From: Cryptomeria japonica
Taxonomy: Eukaryota; Streptophyta; Pinopsida; Cupressales; Cupressaceae
Reading direction: 5' to 3'
NCBI RefSeq assembly: GCF_030272615.1
Contig: NC_081414.1
Span: forward strand, 782,292,119-782,356,118
Length of the DNA: 64,000 bases
Each line of letters begins with the position of its first letter. Position 1 is the first letter of the stretch. Both the position numbers and the translations under genes were made by a program. The notes beneath the pieces are model-generated. The model searched no databases. It had not been told where the DNA came from and saw only the letters and a list, made by a program, of their open reading frames with translations. Shown piece by piece: positions 34,180 to 46,003 of this stretch.

Positions 34180-37100
34180 TTTTATTAAGGAAAAAGTAGG
34201 TTTTGAAGGGGCCCCGAAACCCTATACAAGCAGAACATAAACAACATAAATAGCATAAATGATGAGAAATAGAAAAGAACAGAACCACAAAAAACCAACA
34301 GAAAACTAGAGAAAACCCAAAAAAGCCTCGTTAAGCCAGCAGACCTTCCAGAATTTAGATTTTTTCCAGGGCTTTTGCCAGGGTGTTGCTAATTTCGTGC
34401 AGCTCCTTGATGTTGTCTTTAAGGTTGGGGGGGTCCTTAGCAGATGTAGCCATAGCTTTCTTGATGCTAGCCCTAGTTCTCTTCACAGTACCTCCCACCG
34501 GAGTAGCATCACCGCTTCCAGTCTAGATGGTCTCATCTTCCAAGTCAAGATCCATGACCGGATTTGAAGTGCAAGTTTGATCAAAGACCTTGGCGATGTC
34601 CTCTAGGTTTTTCGTGATGGTAGAGAGGAGACTTGGGATAATGCCCATCAGATTTTTCATCGCTGCTTTTCCCTCTTCCAATGATTTTACCTTATTCTCT
34701 ATTTCCTTCTTCCATTTAATCTGCTCTTTGTTTTCATCCTCCCTCTTCTCATCCGAGTTTATTCCCTTTTCTTCCAGGTTTTTTAGGATCTCATAGGTCC
34801 ATCTATCAAAATCCATTCTCATCTCAGAGAATTTCTTGAGGTTATCCAGGATAAGCCCTTTACCAGCACATTCCTTATCCTCGCTATCCCTGTCCTTAGT
34901 GAGGTCCTTCTCAGAATCTTTGTTCGTTTCCTTCTCAAAGTTCACTTTTGTTTCCTCATTATCCTTCAGATCCACTTCTTCCATCAGAGGGCTATTGTCC
35001 TTACCAGGGCATTCGCTGAGGATAGGCTTTCATGACTAGGCTCATTATCCCCACTTTCTTCCTCATTACCCAGCTCCTTGTATTTCCAGCTCTCTTCACC
35101 GTTGGAGTCATCCATCTCCATTCTGCTGCTTTCCTTAACTATTTCCTTTGTTTCCAGCCTAAGAACACTTTTCCATTTTTTGCTGGAGGACACCTTCTCC
35201 TTGCTAGTTTCTCCCTCTTCCATCTATCTCTTGCCTAGAGAGGCAAAAATCCTCTTATTTTCCAGTAGGGCAATGGTTTTACAATGCTCATAGATGAGTA
35301 GCAGAAGCCCACAATGGAGAATCGGGATGGAAGGGTTATTCCTATGTTTATTGAGGGACCGAAAAAGGTATTAGGGTAGGGATACCTTTTTGTCGTGTTT
35401 GAAATGGTTTAAGAGCATGAAGTGGTAGGTGTGGGCCCTAGAGAAATGGCCTTCAACTGTGATGTATTCCATAATTGCATTTAGAACCCAGCCCCACAAC
35501 TTCTTGATGTTTGCAGCTTCATAGTAGCCCCTAGTGGCTTTGCTAATTTTAACCCTTTCTTTCTCTTTCTGTAGGAACATATTGACCGCATTGTTGGAGA
35601 CTTTAAGATCTTGAAAGAAGTTGAGCCTAGTGTGGGGCATTCTAGTCATAGTGGAAATGAGCCTAGCGTCTAGCTTAAACTTAACTCCGTAAATTTTGAA
35701 AGAGCCATTAGACCAGTTTTCAGAAATCTTAGAAACGGATAGGTTAACCCTACCTTTGTCATAGTCCACGAGCTTCTCCATGAAGCTGGTGAGGGAGCCC
35801 TTCTCCAATTTCACCCAGACTTTTGGCATCACTTTCCAAGTCAACGTATTGTCTAGTTCTTTCTTCCTTAGGTCTCCTTCCATCTTCGAAAATGGGCTAT
35901 CTGCTCTGTTTCTCTGCAAATTAAAACCTTCTTTCCCAATGTTGCTCAAGTTTTTGAACTGAGTAACCCACAAAGCGTGCATTAGATTGTGAAAGGTTAT
36001 TGAAGATCAACCGCAATGCCAAGTAATCATGGCCTTTCCAGCAAGGCATAAATGATACTTTTAACTTGTCATGATTAAATTGTCCTTCTCTCCCCATATA
36101 ACGGTCCTTTCTAAGGAACTCTTTAATGTTTAAATTGAGATCCTCCTCATGCCAAATCATTTGGGAGTTAGAGTTAACCCTAATATTCACTAAGCAATCT
36201 GCAACACTATTTTGTTCTCTGAAATCATGCTGAATAATAATTTATTTGAAACTTGCAATGATCTCCCTAGCTTTCATGATTATATTTTCAATAGACCAAG
36301 AAGGCTCCGATTTCCCCTTTAAACACTTAATGATATTAAGTGAAACTCCCTCAAGCCATAATTTATCATAATTTAGATTTTTAGCTATGGTTAAGGTATT
36401 CAAGATGGTAGAGGCTTCTATAAAATGGCTAGATTGATTCCCCAAAGGTCCAGCCATCGCCTTAAGACAACTTCTAGCAAAATTCCTAACTATGCCCCCG
36501 TATCTAGCTTTACTTAGATTCCCTTTAGAAGCACCATCAAAGTTAGTCTTAATCCATCCCTGAGGAGAAAAGCACCAAACCAGACCTTCTCTCCCAGTCT
36601 CCTTGCTAGAAGTAGTGGTAGAAAGGTTCCACCTGTCTTTAAAATCATCTTTGGCAGCAGGTCCCTGATAAGTACAATAGAGGCATTCAAAAATACTCTT
36701 AAAGATTTTATCTGCAACCACTTCAGGAATAGCCCTTTTATCCCTAAAAATCCTATTGTTGCGCTCTTTGTAGATATTCTAGATAACAATCAGTAAAGTA
36801 AGTCTCCAAGTTTCCACAATTTTAGGATTAGAATTAGGGCAATACCATTGCTGCCAAGAGTCCCCAAAGGAGTTTGGGAAAACCCAGCTCAGGTTCCACC
36901 TGGTTAGGATGATTTTCAAGATATCCTAGCTTAAAGTGGATTGATTGAGAATGTGGCAAGCCATCTCTTCTTCCCTATAACAAAGAGAACACCTCTTAGG
37001 AAAATTAATACCTCTTTTATGAAGATTGTCTAGGGTTAATACCTTATTTTGGATGAAAATCCAAAAGAAGATATTGACCTTTGGAACTAACTTCTTGTTC

Positions 37101-38540
37101 AAAACTTTAGCCCAGATGGGAATTTCATCCACTGGGTCATTATGAATAGCCACAATAGAGGAAATAGAATAATCCCTATCCTGGGTTTCCCTCCATATCA
37201 ATCTGTCATCTTTGTTGTCTCTAGGGAATTTAGCAAAGAGAGAAATCTAGAGGAATTTGAACCCTGGACACTGCTGGCTGAAATTAATCCTGTTCCCATT
37301 TATCCAGTAATCTCTGACCTTTTCACCATACCTGCTTTTGAACTAGTCTTTCCAATCTTTAAGGATTGGAATTTCCTCCAGAGGTTTATTCAGGATCCAT
37401 CTATCTTCCCAAAATCTTATTCTCCTCCCATCCCTAAGGTTCCAAGTTCTGCAAGTAGCAACCCAGCTTTTAGCAGATTGCACAACATTCCATATAGCGG
37501 ATCCTTCCACAGTAAAAGAGTTATCAAAGAATTCTTCCTCAGAAGTTTGTATATAGAGATATTTGTTTTTTCAGATAGAGTTCCATTCTCTTTCCTCCCC
37601 TTTGAATCTCCATATTTGTTTGGCTAACAAAGCTTTGTTCATAGAACCAATGTTCCTCAGACCCAGCCTACTTGAGGCCTTAGGGGAGCAAATTTTATTC
37701 CAGGCAATAAGGGGAATTCTTTTTTTGACTTCCACTCCCGACCAAAGGAATTTTTTTTGGACTCTTTCGATGGCTTCCATGAACTTAGTGGGGATTTTGA
37801 ACAGGCTGAGAACATATACATGAAGGTTTTGGAGAGTGTCTTTGAGTAGAGTGATTTTGCCCACCTGACTAAGGACAACCCCTTTCCAACTAGCAAGTTT
37901 TAGGTTAAGTTTGTCTATTAGCTTGTTCCAGAAGGAGTCATCAGGCTTAAGACACAGAGGAAGCCCTAGAAAAGTAGAGGGAAACTCAGAGATATTGCAT
38001 CCAAGAATCCTTCCAATCCTTAGTTGCCTTTGGACTGGTGTATTGATGAAAAATAGAGAACTTTTATCCCAATTGATTTTTTGGCCAGAGGCTGATTCAT
38101 AAGTCTTCAAAATATTCTTCATATTGTTAGCTTCCATGATGGTGGCTTCCCCCATAGTAATAGAGTCATCAACGAATTGTTCATGAGAACAAACAACATT
38201 GGAAGAAGAAGGTTTCAGACCCTTAAGATTGTCGTCTTCCACATTTTTGAGAATGAATCTGCCCAAGCATTTAGCAAGTATGGTGAATAGGATAGGGGAT
38301 ATGGGGTCCCTCTATCTAAGACCTCTAGAGCTTTTGAAGAAACTGGACGGGGAGCCATTGACAATAATAGCATAGGAGAAAGTTTCTATAAGTTGAGAGT
38401 AGAGCTGAATAACTTTGTATCCAAAACTGAACACTTTCATGATCCTGAGGAGAAACTGCCAATTCACTCTATCAAAAGCTTTAGCCATGTCAATCTTTAG
38501 GAAGAATCCTTGGTTATTCACCACTTTCAAGGAGTGGATA
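34180..38540 (-). mobile_element. 5'-truncated L1-type LINE with extended ORF2
   Basis: Minus-strand LINE flanked by TTGATGTT (34172-34179 and 38541-38548). That duplication interrupts G3 exactly where G1 reads uninterrupted. The 3' end on minus is CTTTTTCCTTAATAAAAAA, a short A tail with an AATAAA signal. The 5' end is truncated inside the reverse transcriptase, so the endonuclease and ORF1 are missing. This is typical of target-primed reverse transcription. Confidence 0.85.
34523..35982 (-). pseudogene. C-terminal extension downstream of LINE RNase H
   Basis: After the RNase H end the same frame stays open to about 35960. After one frame change it continues (35371-35982) as a globular region with SFMEKLVDYDKGRVN, ATRGYYEAANIKKLWGWV and YHFMLLNHFKHDKK. 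It then runs through YLFRSLNKH into a Glu/Lys-rich coiled-coil part (34984-35223, then 34523-34984 after one more slip). In total about 500 residues lie between RNase H and the LINE 3' end. Typical plant L1 ORF2 ends shortly after RNase H. The globular part resembles the fold pattern of plant transposon-associated domains, but I cannot name it with certainty. Confidence 0.65.
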
Positions 38541-38554
38541 TTGATGTTAATCAT
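35960..38554 (-). pseudogene. LINE ORF2: reverse transcriptase, zinc-binding and RNase H domains
   Basis: In order on minus: RT motif KIDMAKAFDRVNW (about 38475); a stop TAG at the Gln of the conserved QGDP motif (about 38311); the catalytic box as FVDDSIT (about 38180); RT thumb (LGLPL, SWKGVVLSQVGK); a segment RRIRFWEDRW in another frame (about 37400); zf-RVT domain with CSLCYREEEMACHIL (36926-37201); and plant-type RNase H with KTNFDGASKGN (36242-36721) followed by NSVADCLVN near 36200. Most blocks share one frame. Breaks include a stop at about 36240 inside RNase H and compensating shifts between 37570 and 37200. Non-functional. Confidence 0.85.
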
Positions 38555-39629
38555 GATTTATCTTAACATTTTTCAAAAGCATTAACCCTAGCTCCTAGTG
38601 ACAAAACAATGACTCGTCATTAGAGAATGATCCTTGTTTTGAACTTACAAAATCTCCATAAGTTGTGCTCAAAGTGGGTCCTCTTTCATCTTTTCCACCA
38701 TCACTAAGTGATGTTCAACAAGATTGGGAGATAGATGATTTACTTGACTAGCTTCATTCATCTTGTAGATTCGCTTTTTTGTTTTTTCTTGTTTGTAATG
38801 TGCTTCCCTCTTGATGTGTTGCTTGATATGTTTTTGTGTTATGTTAAGTTCTCTTTTGATGAACCTTGTTACTCCATTAGTGCAAGGTAATAAAGAGGTC
38901 GAATATGTTCCAATATTCTTCTATATTTTGTAAGGCTATTATATACTTGAGGACAACACAAATTGTTGAGATATCTTTTTAGTCTCTTCCATGTTGACTC
39001 AAAAAGGCACTTGTTCTCTTCTTCGATTGTGTTTGTAGTTCAACTACCTCTAGGGAATGAGTTTTATTTAATACAAATATTATTGATATACATTATTTAT
39101 CATAAGAGCATATCAACTCCAGAGTTAGTGGATCTCTTATGTACTTTTTCATAAATGTTGTGTGACCATTATCTTTTGATTTTTTATTTCTTGGGGCCAT
39201 CCCATTGTGGTAACATGTGTGTCTTTAGGATGCATGCTACCTTAAATAAATTTTTCCCGATAAGGCATACACAATCGCTTTAACATTGGGCATACACTTT
39301 TCTAAATATTACACTTTTGGCACACACCATGCCATGTTTTCAATACCAAGGTTACATTGCAAACTGAGCCTTTTTCTTTGTAATTTTATATTTTTCCTTT
39401 TTATGACATAGCTTGAAAATCTTGATAGGATAGTATAGTCATGCTCTCTCTCTTATCCTTCCTTGTGTTATCCCTTTTATCTCGATATTAGAGAAATAAG
39501 ATCCTAAAGTCCTTGTGGGATTAGTTCATCTTGTTTCTTTGATAACTTGGTGAATGTTTTTCAATGTGACTTTGCACGTTACTATGAGTATGCTTAGTCG
39601 CATACTCCCACTAAAGTGGAGGGTAAGTT
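38549..39629 (+). other. G3 gene end and 3' untranslated region
   Basis: The tail gene resumes after the LINE and ends near 38753 with EIDDLLD and a stop, matching VDDVLD at the end of the G1 gene. The remainder, about 880 bp, is G1-like 3' untranslated sequence: 'ggcatacacaatcgctttaac' near 39260 parallels 18966-18985. It closes with CTAAAGTGGAGGGTAAG, a degraded purine tract. Confidence 0.65.
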
Positions 39630-39727
39630 TGGTATTGTAAATTGTACTCATAATTTCATCCTCAGCTAGGCCTCACTTTAGCATTTTCACTTTTGATACC
39701 TTATTAATGTGTTGATTTTTGTCACAC
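39630..39727 (+). repeat. G3 3' LTR, left part
   Basis: Begins TGGTATTGTAAATTGTACTC, recognisably related to the start of the G2 LTR (TGTAGCGTCGTAAATTGTAC). It is cut by element D after about 98 bp. Confidence 0.65.
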
Positions 39728-40148
39728 TAATAAACTTATAAGGCATTGAGAGGGGGGGTGAAAGCAAAAACAATAACACAAATCTGATCACCACTTTAAA
39801 TAACTTAAAGCTTAATAAACATAAAAGAAATATCACCACATAAGCTAGAAATGAATATATCAAGCTCCACATAACACAAAGATTTATACGTGGAAACCCA
39901 AAAGGGGAAAATTACAATGGGAGTTAATACCCACAAGACTCACTATCTGCATGATAGAAATTGTTGACCTATTAAGGTCTTACAAATATGCTCGGTTAGG
40001 AGAAGAGCTTGTTAGGAGTCACTCAGTTAAGGGATTTACCTTGACACTCTTAAAAGATTTGACCTAGTTAGGAGAAACCTCTCAAGAGGATTTGGACTCA
40101 AGCTAATGAGCTATCCTATTAGGGAATTTATGATTTCAAGCTTGTTAG
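39728..40148 (-). repeat. Element D 3' LTR, left part
   Basis: 421 bp matching 61818-62245. Ends with GTTAG, the 5-bp duplication made by insertion of copia element J. Confidence 0.85.
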
Positions 40149-41209
40149 TGTTAGGATAACTGGTGGACAACAGAGGGGGGGGGGGTAAATTAGTTGTCAA
40201 CAAATTATATTAATCAAACCAATTTATAACCTTTAACTAGAGCACATAAACATTGAATACCAAGATAGTAGAAATAGATACTGGTAAGTAATGAAAGTTG
40301 AAAATGAAATAGAGAATTAACACAATGCAACCATACAACATAACACACTGATTTGTAGATGGAAAACCCAGTAAAGGGAAAAACCATGGTGGGAAGCCTA
40401 CCCATAGTCAGATGATAGTTTTGTAGAAAGTATGTGATACAATAAAGGGCCTACACATGCAGGAAGGCACACTACCTAGAGTGTACTACTCATTAGAAAG
40501 GAGTCTCATTGACTACAGAGAGGTTATAACCACCTCACGATAATTGGACAACAATCCAAAAGAATGAACTACCAGAGATAGCATCTACCATGACTATTTA
40601 CAGTCTTGGTTAAACTCAATATCAGAGGCCTTTGACCTCTTACTTAAACCCAATTTGATCACCTATGATCGAACAGATCTCCTTTGCATATGATATTTCA
40701 TTCCATGACCACGAACATATTTCACCACCACAATCTACAATGAGATCTTACATCAATTTATACAAACCCTAAGGCCTAAACCAATTAGGTCTGCCACCTA
40801 AAAGATATTACAATAAGATCATTACATACATCCATATTACAATGATATGCCATGTCAGCTTAAGATCAAAACAACATTAACCAATCCATAAAACATACCG
40901 GTAACGTGTAGAGAACACATTAACATGATACTGGTCCATAACCTAGATAGGTACTGAACCTAATCTAGGTACACCATGCAAAGGAAATGTATCCAATCAG
41001 TCAAGCCATGATCAAGGATCACCTTCTTCATCCTCAATTCCATCTAGAAGCTGTACCAACACCACTTATGCATTATGTCAAAGTTTTTCAGCAAAAGCTC
41101 TATCGGTAAAACCTTAAACCCTTACTGGTAACCAAACATAATAGCTAGTGTTGACATCAATGACAAAACATCAATCCAACACATAATCAATTCCTCCATA
41201 TTACCAACA
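40149..41209 (-). repeat. Element J 3' LTR
   Basis: 1061 bp, colinear with 46004-47060 but visibly diverged (many substitutions and a G-run expansion near 40176-40185), indicating an older insertion than G1, G2 or C. Confidence 0.92.
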
Positions 41210-41549
41210 ATCTCCCCCTTTGGCATTTATGACAACACTAGATGTGAAAAAGAAAACATCTAAGTGCCAAGAAGTGTCAAACATTTCTCATAGAAGATAT
41301 AACAATGAAAAACTGAAAAAATTCCAAGCAACTCCCCCTAAAGAGTGCAATCCAATCTGAAATTGATCTGAATTTTTCACATATAATTCTCCCCCTTTGA
41401 CATTAATTCCATTTAAGATATGACATAGATATCAAAATTTTGTAAATCTCAAAGCTAAGTATTCCCCCTAAGTACTAGCACCACTACATCAACCTGGAGC
41501 AAAGGATAAAGTTGATGATGCATACTGGACTGATGGTTTGCTCCATCAA
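41210..41549 (-). other. Element J 3' untranslated region and purine tract
   Basis: 340 bp between the RNase H end and the 3' LTR, without a gene. The LTR-proximal words AAATGCCAAAGGGGGAGAT (minus) match those of elements A, B and D. Confidence 0.7.
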
Positions 41550-44500
41550 TTAAGTTTCTGTCGAAGGGGTAGAAACCCCTAAGTTGTCTCTCAAATACTC
41601 AAATGATTCCTTGGACAATAGTTTAGTGAATATATCTGCAACTTTTTCTTTGGTGTTCACATAAACCAATTTGACTTCCTTTTCTTCAACCTTGTCCTTC
41701 AGAAAGTTATATTTTATTGATATGTACTTAGTCTTAGAGTGAAATATTGGATTCGTAGACATGTCAATAGCTACAGAGTTATCATAGTAGATAACTAACA
41801 GTTCACTATAATTTACCTTGATATCCTTCAACATTTTCTTCATCCATAATACATGAGCGCAATTAGTTGTTGCTGCAACATATTCAACTTCTATAGTTGA
41901 TAAAGAAATGCATGACTATTTTTTGCTGATCCATGAAACCAATTTCTTTCCAAGAAAGAAACCTCCACCAAAAGTGTTCTTCCTATCATCAGTATCTCCT
42001 GGCCAATCTAAATTTGTATATGCCTATAAAGTGAAGTTATCATCTCTAGAATACCATAAGCCATATTCTGTTGTTCCTTGCAAATACCAGAATATCCTCT
42101 TTACTGCACATTCATGATTTTCTTTAGGATTACTTTGATATCTTGAAACTATACTTACTACATTCATAATATCTGGTCTAGTCTGAGTTAGATATAACAA
42201 GTCACCAATCATAGATTTATACCTTGTCGAATTTATAGGTGCAAATGTGTCTTTGATAGATAATTTTTCACTTGTCACCATAGGAGTACTTACCGGTTTG
42301 GAATTATCCATACCAAACTTCTTCAACAATTCTCTTAGATACTTATTTTAACAAATAAAGATGCTTTTTTCAGTTTGAGTAATCTACAAACCTAAGAAAA
42401 ATCTCATCTCACAAATCATGGACATTTCAAATTCATTCTTCATATTATTAGAGAATTCCATGCACAATTTATCTTCACCTCCAAAAATGATATCATCAAT
42501 AAATACTTCAATAATTAGAATATCATCATCAATGATCTTGTAATATAAATTACTATCAGTACTACCTTTAGTAAAACCAAGCTTCAAAAGATATTTATCC
42601 AACCTTGCATACCAAGCTCTAGGAGCGTGTTTCAATCCATATAATGCTTTCCTTAATCTGTAAACCATATCTTTATCATTTGTCAATAAAAATCCATTAG
42701 GATGCTCAATGTATACCTCTTCCTCAAGTTCACCATTCAAAAATGCACATTTAACATCCATTTGATAGACCTTATAGTTCTTGTAAGTTGCATAGGAAAG
42801 AAATAGTCCAACAGCTTCAATCCTAGCTACAGGTGCAAATGTCTCACCATAATCAATTCCATCCATTTGATAATATCCTTTACAAACCAATCTAGACTTA
42901 TTTCTTATAACTTGACCATCCTCATTTAGTTTACTCCCAAAAACCCATTTAGTTCCAATAACATTCTTATTTTTAGGTTGGGGAACTAAAGTCCAAGTGT
43001 TATTCTTCTCTATCTGATCTAATTCATCTTCCATAGCCTTTAACCAATATTTATCTTTACAAGCTTCAATAACAAATGTCAATTCAATTTCATAAATAAA
43101 ACATACCCCTTCATTTGCCAGTCTTCTTCTTTTCATAACTCCCTTGTTCCTATCTCCAATGATTTGATCTTCAGAATGATTTAACCTTACATACCTTGGA
43201 GCCTTTTGAACTTTAGGTTCACTATTCTGATCATTAGTCACAGTTGAATTTTATGATTGTACTGGTGTAACTGTCTCGGTGTCTTGTACCAGTTGAGGCA
43301 TTGTCGGTTCAGTTATGATCATTTCCACTGTCGATTCCCTGTCATATGATATAGATTGATTTATCTATTGCTCATCCACTTTCACATTTGCGCTCTCCAA
43401 AATTTTCTGCAATCTTTTGTTATAACATCTGTATGATTTGCTTTGAGTTGAATATCCAAGAAATATCTCATCATCACATCTAGGATCAAACTTCCAATTG
43501 AATCATCCCTTTTGATATAACATTTACTTCCAAAAATTCTAAAATATTTAATAGTAGGTGTATGTCCAAACCATAATTCATAAGGGGTCTTACCAGTTTC
43601 ACCTTTGATGTGAACTCTGTTGAATGTGTAGATTCACTACTTCTCTCTAGTAGATGTGAGGCAATTTGGCTTCCATCATCATGGTTCTTGTTGCATCCAA
43701 AATGGTTCTATTCTTTCTTTCCACTACTCCATTCTACTAAGGAATCTGGGGTGCAGATAATTGTCTCCTAATTCCATTTGTCTCATAATAACTGTTAAAT
43801 TCATGAGAAGTGAACTCACCGCCTTGATCTAATCTTAGACATTTGATTTTCAATCTATTTTTTGTTTCCACCTTTGTTTTAAAGATCTTGAATTTCTCAA
43901 AATCTTTAGACTTCTCCCTTAGAAAAGTCACCGACATCATTCTAGAATAGTCATCAGTTATTAGCATGAAATACCTATCACCTTGAAAACTTCTAGTCCT
44001 TGTTGAGCCACATAAGTCAGTGTGAATCAAATCAAGAACATCATTAGATTTATCATGTATACTCTTAAAAGAAGTTCTAACTTTCTTTCCCAACTAACAT
44101 TCCTTACATATTGGATTATGAGGCTTTATAATCTTAGGTATATCTCTAACTGTCTTTGTTGATCTGATCTTAATAATACAATCAAAATTAACATGACACA
44201 ACCTCTTATGCCATAGCCAACTCTCATCAAAAGACCAATTAGACATGTCTTTTTACCAGTGTTCAAGTGAAAGATATTACCTCTAGTCTAAGTACTAGTT
44301 GCAATCTCCAAACCAGTTTTGTTAATAATTTTGCATTTTCTATCTTTAAACTAAAGTTGGAATCCCTTGTCCACCAATTGACCAACACTTAAAAGATTAT
44401 GCTTTAAACCTTCTACATAATAGACATTATCAGTATTATGCTTTCCATCTAGAGAAATAATACCTCTATCTTTGATCATACATTCTTTGTCATCCCCAAA

Positions 44501-45740
44501 TCTGACTTGACCGCCATTGTATTCTTCCAGGGATGAAAATTTTCTTTTATCTCTAGTCATATGATGTGAAAATCCACTATCAATTACCCATTCATCCTTG
44601 TCTTCAACTTTTTCTACCAAGGCCTTTTCTTCATTCTTGATAGTCAGTTCCGGTTCATCTTCTTTTAAAGCATAGAACACCCATTCCTTTCCATTGCCCG
44701 ATCAACTAGCAGAGTCTACTGTTGGTTTATCCTCAAAGTCATCACTTACTCCTTCCTCATCCTCTATGTAGTATTGTTTTCTTTTCTTGAATCTATATCT
44801 GTTCTGATTAGGCTTAAAATATTTCTTAACTCTTTCTTCAAATCTTGCATTCCTTTCAGGACATCTAGATGCAAAATGACCAATCTTATTACATGCAAAA
44901 CATTTAAAAGGTGCTTTTCCTCCATACTTACTTCATGTCAGTCTTTTAGGTAATCTTCTAGCAAATAAGGCTTCAAGTTGCTAAAATTCTTCATCCTCTT
45001 TCCTCACATCTTCCAATTCTTTTGCATACCGGGCTTTCCAATCACTTTTGTTGGTAGATGATGATGCATGAAAAGTAGGTTCAGACTTGCCGCTCTGGAA
45101 GGTCCAAATTCTTCAAGCTCAAAAGCAGATAATTTCCCAATCAGAATGTCTCTATTAACTGAAGTGTTTGTCATTGTTCTCAATTCATTAATTGTAGTCA
45201 CCTTCATCTTTTAAGCCAGTGGAAGGGCTCTCAAGACTTTGGAAACTATTTCATCTTCACTCAGAGATCCTCCACAACATTGAATTCCCATAACAATCTC
45301 ATTTACTCTTTCCACAAATGTAGCAATTCTTTCCGTATCTTCCATCTTCAAGTTCTCATATCTTACCCGGTAGCCATCAAGTTTCATAATTTTGACATTA
45401 GGGTCACCTTCATTCAAAGTTTTCAATTTATCCCACATAACCTTTGTTTGATGATTTATTAGTCAATCCCATGATTTGTTGGTCAGTGAGTGCACACAAG
45501 AGGGATTCTCTAGCTCTGCAATCATTTTCAATATTCTTGTCCAAGTCTCTAGGAGCAGGATTCCAAGATGCCTAGTCATAAGGTGTATATCCTTTCTCAA
45601 TGATCTCCAAAATATTATTGCCAAGACATCTAAGATGAGTCTCCATTCATATTTTCCATATCTCATAATTTGTTCCATCAAGCTTAGGGATTTCTCTTCT
45701 AGAAATAGTTACTAGTGGATTTGAAGTATTAGTTGCCATA
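41550..45740 (-). pseudogene. Copia gag-pol polyprotein remnant
   Basis: In order on minus: gag from about 45740 (ISRREIPKLDGTNYEIWK, then 45211-45438 and 45004-45207); a knuckle CFACNKIGHFASRC (about 44870); protease with DSGFSHHMT (about 44580) and GLKHNLLSVGQL; integrase (about 43500-44300) with DLIHTDLCG, RLDQGGEF and NGVVERKNR, in which the two Gln codons preceding NG are both TAG (43734-43739); reverse transcriptase 42384-43241 with YQMDVKCAFLNGELEEEVY, LYGLKHAPRAWY and the active box as FIDDII; then RNase H 41550-42329 with YYDNSVAI and VADIFTKLL. Multiple stops and frame breaks make it inactive. It would have encoded all replication enzymes, possibly also serving elements A-D. Confidence 0.9.
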
Positions 45741-46003
45741 GGATCTACTTCAAGCAGTTAAGATTTTGCAAAAGAGGACAAAATCTCTGATACTACTTGT
45801 TACAAGATAGGGTTTTCATTGCATAAAAGGATCAACCTATCAATGCCCGATACAACCATTAGACTTATAGAATCCATAGGAGGTTGTTAAACCATGTCGC
45901 AAATCCCTACGAGGGATGCTAGCCCACTTCCAACAATCCCCCTCCTAGCATCACTCGTCGCAACCTGCACGATTCAAACCTTTGACCAAGCTCTGACAGA
46001 AAT
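45741..46003 (-). other. Element J leader with stem-loop and decayed primer site
   Basis: 263 bp between gag and the 5' LTR. It contains the inverted repeat GATGCTAG ... CTAGCATC (about 45917-45955), extendable by GAG/CTC. The primer site next to the LTR has lost its leading TGGTA. Confidence 0.6.
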
